This document shows positions 57,776 through 64,000 of a stretch of 64,000 bases of DNA, piece after piece. Made by a program: the position numbers and the translations under genes. This DNA is from Effrenium voratum. Its lineage: Eukaryota > Sar > Dinophyceae > Suessiales > Symbiodiniaceae. How positions within the stretch are numbered: position 1 is the stretch's first letter; each line of letters starts with the position of its first letter. The notes beneath the pieces were generated by a model. The model saw only the letters and a list, made by a program, of their open reading frames with translations, did not search any database and had not been told where the DNA came from. The DNA lies in assembly GCA_963377175.1 (NCBI GenBank), contig CAUJNA010002857.1:124001-188000 (forward strand), read 5' to 3'.

Positions 57776-57974
57776 GAAGAAGTGATGATTCAAACAGGGT
57801 GGATGCGGCTTTTGGTGGCATTTTGGCTTTTCGCATCCTCTGCCTTCCCAGTTCCTCTTCGGCAGGTGGCGTTTTGCGGCTTTTCGCTGGTTTATGCGGC
57901 TTTTGGCGGCTTTTAGCGGCTTTGGCTTTTCGCATCCTTCGGGCTTTTTGGATTTGGCTTCCCGCATCATCAGC

Positions 57975-58205
57975 ATCACCAAAACCAGCAAAAAGCCGAA
58001 AAGCCCAGAAGCCAAGAAGCCAGGAAGCCGAAAAGCCAAGAAGCCAAGAAGCCCAGAAGCTGAGAAGCCAAGAAGCCCAAAAACCAAGAAGCCCAGAAGC
58101 TGAGAAGCCAAGAAGCCAAGCCAAGAAGCCCAAAAGCCAAGAAACCAAGAAGCCAAGAAGCCGAGAAGCCAAGAAGCCGAAAAGCCAAGAAGCCAAGAAG
58201 CCAAA
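57975..58205. repeat. AAGCC/AAG purine-rich minisatellite
   Basis: Short repeats of AAGCCAAGAAGCC and AAGCCGAGAAGCC over about 230 bases. Long frames on both strands result from the repeat and are not genes. Confidence 0.85.
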
Positions 58206-58457
58206 AGCGAAAAAAATCCAAAAGAAAGAAAGACAACATTCTAAAATAAATACCCCTCCGTTGCAAATCCAGTGGCATAGCAAGCAGACATTTGCCAGGC
58301 ATGTGCAATTTGGAAGTTGGTGCTTGAGCTTTTGCTGAAAGCTCTCGAAGCTTTCCCGAGTCCAAAGTGGAGCTGGGTCTGGGGCCGGAACCCGGGTTCG
58401 AAGGGCTCGGTGGAGGCCGGGGGTGGAGCTCCGGGGGCGGAGGCCGGGGGCTGGGGC

Positions 58458-58547
58458 CAGGCCCTGGGCGCGGCGCTGCAGCAGATGCCGCGGCTGCAGA
58501 CGCTGAAGCTCAGCCAAAACCAGATCGGGGTCAAGGGCGCCCAGGCG
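58458..58547 (+). CDS. LRR cassette (single repeat, exon-like)
   Basis: Thirty codons QALGAALQQM... with the core LQTLKLSQNQIGVKGAQA. Duplicate of the cassettes at 272 and 60667. Confidence 0.5.
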
Positions 58548-58952
58548 GGAAGGGGAAGGGGGGGCGAGGGGGAAGATAAAACTCCCAAATCAGGAGTAAA
58601 GAGAAATTGACTATTCATGACACCCGCGAGATTTCAACATGTCAATCTGCTCCGTTGCAAGAAGATCATTGACTTGGTAGTTTTGCCGCGCCGGGCGGGG
58701 GTCGGAGAGCTCTGCTTTTGGCACAGAAGAATGGTTTGCCAGTTGTGGATGTGCCTTGTCACTTGCATCTGGAAAGGGCGATGTCAATCATGGATTCTGT
58801 ACGGTTTACCTAACGATGTCCAGCGCAGGCTTCTTGAAAGCAAGCGCCTGATGCTTGTTCAAACATCCAGCTGAGCTTGCCTAACTTCGTAGTCATTGCT
58901 TCCCAGGGCAAAAAAGGCCCAGCCTCAAGACCTGCGCCAAGCACCGTCCCCG

Positions 58953-59042
58953 CAGGCACTGGCCCGCGGCCTGGAGGGTACCACTGCCCTGGAGCTGCTG
59001 TGGCTTTGGGAGAACCGGATTGGCGATGCCGGCTGCGAGGCC
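58953..59042 (+). CDS. LRR cassette (single repeat, exon-like)
   Basis: Thirty codons QALARGLEGT... with the core LELLWLWENRIGDAGCEA, differing from the cassette at 765 by a single substitution in this core. Possible acceptor CCCCGCAG. Confidence 0.5.
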
Positions 59043-60317
59043 TCCACGCACCGCCGGGCCATTTGAACTCTCTCGCTGCCAGGGCCACCCTTCCCCAATC
59101 AGCCTTTCTTGCTTCAGTTGGCTTTGGATGCCGAATTTCTAGATGTGTGGCTGGGAGTTTCGCTGGAGTGGGAGCTAAGCATCAAGTGTCCGTGCTAGTG
59201 GCTTCGGTGTTGTTTGGGCCGTAGCGGCTTTCAGTTTCGGACGGTAGAGGAAGCGCATTTGTGGTTTGCGAGTTGCAGACACTGCGCCAGGTTTGCCAGA
59301 TGAATTGCCATGTTTGTTGCATCAGTTGTTTTGTTTCCGTAGGTGGGCGCATTGTGGCTTGGGATCCTTGCAGTTTGGAGCGTAGAGAATCCTGGAGCCG
59401 TGTTTGCAAGCTTTGATGGCAAACAATTGGTCCACAGAAGAATTAGATGTGACCGTTTCAAAGCGCACGTTTGCTTGCGATCAACTGTTCAACCCCCAAG
59501 ACTGTGCCACTACCTGCGAAGGTTCAATCTGAGAGCGAGGGAAGGGTTGATGACCGGTCTGTGTGTTTGTTTGCTTGATTGTTTGTTTGATAGTTTGTCT
59601 GTTTGTTTGCTTGTTTGTTTGCTTGGTTTGTTTGTTTGTTGCTTTGTGTGTGTTGGTGGGTGGGAAAAAGTTTTGCATTGTTCACTTGGCTTTCAATGTC
59701 AAGATTTGATTTGCGCCAATTGTTTTGTCGCTCGGGCTGGAGACGGCACGGATTTCTAGGCACTTTTGTCACTTTTTTTCCCTAGCACTGTGCAGTTCAC
59801 GGGTTGCAGATGATGATGCACATTTTAGGGTTCGAGTTCTAGGTGTGCCGTATTGATTTGCCACGGTTGTCATACACAGAGTTGTCATGTGTCTGCAAGT
59901 GGGCTTACTGTGCCAGTGTTGTTGGTTTTTTGCAATCTTGATGAGCTTTGATCGCAATGAATTCACAGAAGAGCCAAAGGTGGGGATTGTCATAACTAAA
60001 TATTTCTCGGCCCCTATGTTGCTTCCAATCAGGTCCGCCAAGTGCTGCTATTTATGGTGATGATAGGTCTTGCGTCTTGCGTTGTTCATTTCTTGCATGC
60101 ATGTGTGCTCTGCTGGTGTGTGGGTCGGTTTGAGGTAGCATGTTAGTCTGAAGAGAAGGGGACACGAGTTTGCTTATCGTCGACTAACTTGCCCTATCCT
60201 GGAACACTGCTGTCGTGAACTCAATCATTCTCGATCTGAAGTATCTAAGAATCTAAGAGGGGGATTTGTATTGCCCCCCCCCCCCTGTATCTGAGAGGGG
60301 AATCAGTTGCTCTCATA

Positions 60318-61170
60318 GACGGCCGTCGTTTGCGGTTTGGAAGCACCACGCTACCTTTATTCCTTTGCCAGGTTCATGTTTGATTGAGGCTGAAGCATGC
60401 CCCATGTCTTTTGGCTTCACTCTTTTCGCACGCTGCCTGAGGGGTTGCAAATCCAGTGGCATAGCAAGCAGACATTTGCCAGGCATGATGTGCAATTTGG
60501 AAGTTGGTGTTTGAGCTTTTGCTCAAAGCTCTCGAAGCTTTCCCGAGTCCAAAGTGGAGCTTCAAACCTTTCAGATGCTCCCTGCACCGGGGTCTGGGGC
60601 CGGAACCCGCATTTGTTGGAAGGGCTCGGCGGAGGCCGGGAGTGGAGGCGGGGGCTGGGGCCGGGCCAGGCCCTGGGCGTGGCGCTGCAGCAGATGCCGC
60701 GGTTGCAGACGCTGATTCTCAGCCAAAACCAGATCGGGGTCAAGGGCGCCCAGGCGGGAGGGGGAGGGGAAGTTTGAGGGGGCGAGGGGGTAAGATAAAA
60801 CTCCCAAATCAGGAGAGTGAGAGAGAGAGAGAGATTGAGTATCCATGACACTCGCGTAGAGTCTCGCAGAGGAGGTTTGTCAGCAAGTGTAGACATGTGA
60901 ATCTGTTCCATTGCAAGACAATTATTGGATTTATCATTTACTTGGCCATTTTGCCGGGGGCCAGGCGGGGGTCGGAGAATCAACTTGCGCGTCTTGCTTG
61001 TAGTTGTTGTTCTGCTGTGTTGCTACAAAATACGCCAGCTTTGCTTTCAGAAGATAATACATGTTTGCCAGTTAGGGATGTGTCTGGTCACTTGCATCTG
61101 GAAGGCGAGTTAATTCACAGGTGCCCAGGGATGGTAGCAAGCATTTCGGGCAAAGTTTCTGCATTTCAGT
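60318..61170. repeat. Host repeat unit (copy 4), uninterrupted at the transposon site
   Basis: Runs without interruption through GGGGTTGCAAATCCAGTGGC (60441-60460), where copies 1 and 3 carry the transposon. Contains the LRR cassette at 60667 and a GAGAGA run at 60822-60833. Confidence 0.75.
60667..60756 (+). CDS. LRR cassette (single repeat, exon-like)
   Basis: Thirty codons QALGVALQQM... with the core LQTLILSQNQIGVKGAQA. Preceded by GGGCCAG as possible acceptor. Confidence 0.5.
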
Positions 61171-61859
61171 AAGGAGTCTTGGCCATCCTGTGGTGGCTTA
61201 AGCCAGCCCAACGTAAGCTTCCTCCACGTTTACTTCAGACTCTTCGCCCTTCGCCCGCTAGCCCAGCAGCATTTGCAGCAATGATATGTGCTGCAGTGTT
61301 TTACAGCCTGTGATTTCCCCACATGGTCCGGTAAACTTTGAAATGGGCAAGAAGGTATTCAGCTTATCCACAGATTGGCAAGTTACAAGTTTGCTTGAAG
61401 ATGAAACTCCCCAACGCCCACCTCAATTTGAGCATCCGGTGATTAGGTACCCCTTGCAGATCTGTTTGTATGGGCATTTCGCTCTCCACATTCGTTTTTC
61501 TAACCCCAAGCCTGATGATCTCAGTTTACCTTTGGTTTATGAGCCCGCCAGCCTGGGGTCGAACAAAAAGAACGGGCACCATCCGCCCCAACGTTTCTCC
61601 AAAGAATCGAAGGTGTAGTTGCGCACGTCGCCCGCCTGAGTCGCCCGAAAGGGTCTCGCAAGCCTCATCCTAGTGGGCGGATTCCAAACAGAAAGTGGAA
61701 TCGATCTATTTCAGCCAAAAAGGATGCCCGTGCCCATGAGTTTCCTTTGAGCTTCTGCCTCAGGCTTTCCGCTAATAACTTCATAACTATTGCCTAGAAG
61801 AATTGCGTTGTCACGGCCAGCTAAACCACCGCCAGACTTACAATCGTGGTTTACGCACG
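61171..61859. other. Host DNA without recognisable gene
   Basis: Unique-looking host sequence; no domain or repeat recognised. Confidence 0.4.
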
Positions 61860-63150
61860 CAAGCCCAGCGCAAGCCTCTTGAAGACAAAGGCTCGATGCT
61901 TGTTCAAACATCCAGCCGTGACTGGTATGCAAAGACCAGCAACGCGGATATCACGCCCTACATCTAGTCAATCTCCAAAACCATGATCCTTGTTTTGTGT
62001 GTTCGGACCCAGGCAGGCCTCATATCTGGTCAATCCCCAGCGTTCTGAACAGCTTGCCTGGCTTCAGAGCACCTTGAATGGGCGCTTCCCAGGGCGAAAG
62101 GCGCAACCATAATCTCGAGGACCTGCGCCCATCCAAGTCCAAGTCCAAGTTTAGAAAGGAGCTTTGCTGGCCAAAAGCAAGTTTGGACTGCGCTTGCCCT
62201 GCCCTGATGTCGTGGATTCGTTGCTTCCCGGTTTCCTCACGACTCAAAGCTTGGCTTGTGAGCCACTTTGCAGCTTGGAGGCCTGTCACAAGGGCGCATG
62301 GATTCCATGCTCCGCGCAGGCGTTGGCGCGAGGCCTGGAGGCCAACGCCTCCCTGGAAGTGCTTTGGCTCTTCCAAAATTCGCTCGGAGACGAGGGCTGC
62401 AAGGCGGGCTGGGAGCTGGGCTGGTTCCCTCCCGGACTTCCAAGAAGACCCTGCGGTTCCCCCCTAAACACCAAGCAGGTGGGTCCACTTGGCTTCCAAT
62501 GTCTGAATGTGATTTGCGCCAATCGTTGCGTCGCTAGGGCTTTGGCCGGAGCCGAGCTCCATTCCTAAGCATTTGCGCCACTTAATTATTGGTATTAGCG
62601 CCGTCCATTTCACGGGTCGCAGATGCGCTTGTTAAGGTTCAATTGCAAAGTGCACCATATTGATTTGCCATGTTTGTCACACACACAGGGATGTCCTGTG
62701 TCTGTAAGTGGGCTCACTGTGGCAGTGTTGTTGTTCTTTGCGGGTGGCGCCGCCCAGTGACATTTATCATTGGTCGTGGATGACAGGCCTTTCAGGAGCC
62801 TTTTTAGAAGGGTGTGTTGTTCTCGTTGAAACATGGTATTCTTTCATACTCGTAAGTGTCATATTATTTCCGACTTGACTTGTTGGGTTCGCTGATGTGT
62901 TAGCCGATGTTTCATGGTTGCCCCTGTTTTTTTTGGGGGCGCTGTTTCTTTGGAGAACTGCCCCAGAGTCGATAAACAGGAACAGGACTTTGCATGTTGT
63001 CCTGCTTATCGTATTTGGAAAGCAGACTTCCGAAGCCAGAAGGTGTGCGGTGCTATGTTTGTAACAGCTGGGTGATGTGTTGAAGCACTTTTGCAGGAGT
63101 GTGCCGAATAGCAATATGAGCGCCCAAAGAGTTTGTTTTCGCCCGAGTCT
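61860..63150. repeat. Host repeat unit (copy 5), partial
   Basis: Diverged copy of the 58800-60000 part of the unit: CTTGTTCAAACATCCAGC, an LRR cassette, CGTTGCGTCGCTAGGGC, then CGGGTCGCAGATG and TTGCCA blocks. Confidence 0.5.
62317..62406 (+). CDS. LRR cassette (single repeat, exon-like)
   Basis: Thirty codons QALARGLEAN... with the core LEVLWLFQNSLGDEGCKA. CCGCGCAG precedes it as possible acceptor. Confidence 0.5.
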
Positions 63151-63199
63151 GTTCTCAACATCATGTTCTTCAGTAGTCAATAGCTGATATCCCTTGTCA

Positions 63200-64000
63200 C
63201 GTCCGTGTTGTGTGAAGAGCATTGAATAAGCGCAGGGGGTCTAAATGCCCATTCAGGAATGTGCTGAAGGCTTGTAAGGACGCATGTGTGCCTTGAATGT
63301 TGTTCTTTGCGGGTGGCGCCAGAGCTGACACGGCTTCTGTGCAGTTTTGGAAGTGCGTCAGCTTCTGCTCCAAGCTCTGGGAGCTTTTTCCGGGCCCAAA
63401 GTGTGGAGCTTCAAAGCTTTCGGATGCTCCCTGCGCCGGGGAATTGCGCCGGAGCCCGTGGCACCGGGGCCAAAGGCCCTGGGCCTTCACCGGGCCGCCC
63501 GCTGGGTCGCTGGGCAGGCGCTGGCCGCCGCCCTCGCGCACCGCGGGCTCCGGGACCTGGACCTCGCCGCCAACGGCTTCGGGGACGCCGGGGCCGAGGC
63601 GGGGGAGTCGGAGCCCGGGGCCGAGGCCGGGGGATGGGGTCGGAGGGGCGCGAGAGAGTTGCCCCCGGTGGCTCTGGGTGTTTGCTCCAGGTGGCAGCAT
63701 TGTTGTTTTTGCCGTCTGGAATTTAGCGACCTTTGTCGCCACATGATTTTGACAAGCCTTGATGGCAATGAATAGGTTTGACAGAAGAGTGCTTGCAATC
63801 ACGCCTACCAGGTCTGTGCTGCTATTCGTTGATCATTTCTTGCCTGTTCTGCTGGTGGTTTGTGGGTTGGTTTGAGGCTACGCCTTGGGGAATGGAGCCG
63901 CAAGCTTGCAGCAGGGGGAACGGAAGCGCAAACAAGGGAGTTTAAGGTTAGTCTGAAGAGAAGGGGGCAGGAGTTTGTTCATCGTTCGCTCCTCAAGTAT
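63200..64000. repeat. Host repeat unit (copy 6), related to 49840-50400
   Basis: Matches copy 2 in the GGAGCTTCAAAGCTTTCGGA block, the LRR cassette and the TTGATGGCAATGAATAGGTT block. Cut by the end of the window. Confidence 0.55.
63515..63601 (+). CDS. LRR cassette (single repeat, exon-like)
   Basis: Twenty-nine codons QALAAALAHR... with the core LRDLDLAANGFGDAGAEA. Nearly the same as the cassette at 49986. Confidence 0.5.

Larger units (their letters stand above)
56467..58259. mobile_element. Non-autonomous DNA transposon, 1793 bp, 9-bp duplication
   Basis: Flanked by GTTGCAAAT at 56458-56466 and 58260-58268, while the related copy at 60444-60452 has it only once, so the inserted piece is defined exactly. 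The ends are imperfectly inverted: left GGGTGCGGATTTATTTT, right (reverse complement) GGAGGGGTATTTATTTT. A 9-base duplication fits Mutator-like transposons. It has no transposase; the inside is tandem repeats and a purine-rich minisatellite. Confidence 0.8.
58260..60317. repeat. Host repeat unit (copy 3), right of the transposon
   Basis: Matches 37-1710 over its length: the LRR cassettes at 58458 and 58953, a TTTG/CTTG microsatellite at 59560-59650 and a C-run at 60280-60293. In copy 1 the viral element is inserted at the corresponding C-rich place. Confidence 0.7.

Noticed and set aside
57543..58517. A 324-codon minus-strand frame with Leu/Gly/Phe repeats resembling a membrane protein
   Set aside because: It reads through the AAGCC minisatellite and the transposon repeats; the hydrophobic pattern is an artefact of the repeat.

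Overview
The window is eukaryotic nuclear DNA, most likely from a dinoflagellate, carrying one nearly complete Polinton/Polinton-like virus. The host sequence has roughly balanced to GC-rich composition and is gene-poor. It is full of diverged dispersed and tandem repeats, isolated 29-30-codon leucine-rich-repeat (LRR) cassettes, a defective Copia-type LTR retrotransposon, and one multi-exon gene whose protein resembles a family I associate with dinoflagellates. The taxon is an inference; nothing here names a species.

Bases 1723-24117 hold a very AT-rich, gene-dense viral element of about 22.4 kb bounded by terminal inverted repeats (TIRs) of about 0.5 kb. It encodes a protein-primed family B DNA polymerase (PolB), a retroviral-type (rve) integrase, an A32/FtsK-like packaging ATPase, a double-jelly-roll major capsid protein, a probable penton (minor capsid) protein, a 926-residue fibre with a C-terminal S74 self-cleaving chaperone domain, a class-3-like lipase, three GIY-YIG nucleases with zinc-finger tails, a broken DNA methyltransferase and about a dozen small unknown proteins, several with Cys/His clusters. 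I see no capsid maturation protease and no helicase. Layout: polymerase, nucleases and four virion or regulatory candidates lie on the minus strand on the left. A divergent promoter region near 12.2 kb separates the penton (minus) from lipase, capsid and fibre (plus). ATPase and integrase are on the minus strand on the right. A motif resembling ACTACTTAAAGA sits about 26-32 nt before the start codons of PolB and several small genes and looks like a virus-specific (probably early) promoter.

Bases 24118-33100 are host DNA: LRR cassettes, a degenerate TAGTG-type minisatellite (25.4-26.1 kb), a 333-bp tandem repeat (27.9-28.7 kb) and a 74-bp satellite array of about 30 copies (30.3-32.5 kb) built from three ~25-bp subrepeats. 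At 33.1-34.0 kb is a short AT-rich coding island with broken but compact reading frames, perhaps the fossil of a second viral insertion. Bases 34-45 kb are mostly dispersed repeats. A multi-exon host gene lies at about 45.9-48.0 kb.

Bases 48.6-64.0 kb consist largely of copies of a host repeat unit, also present at 1-1720, that contains LRR cassettes. One copy is interrupted by the LTR retrotransposon (50535-55844, 5-bp duplication GCTTT). Another is interrupted by a 1.8-kb non-autonomous DNA transposon (56467-58259, 9-bp duplication GTTGCAAAT), whose uninterrupted site is seen at 60444-60452. The viral element itself sits in a poly-C tract at the edge of the copy at the start of the window.
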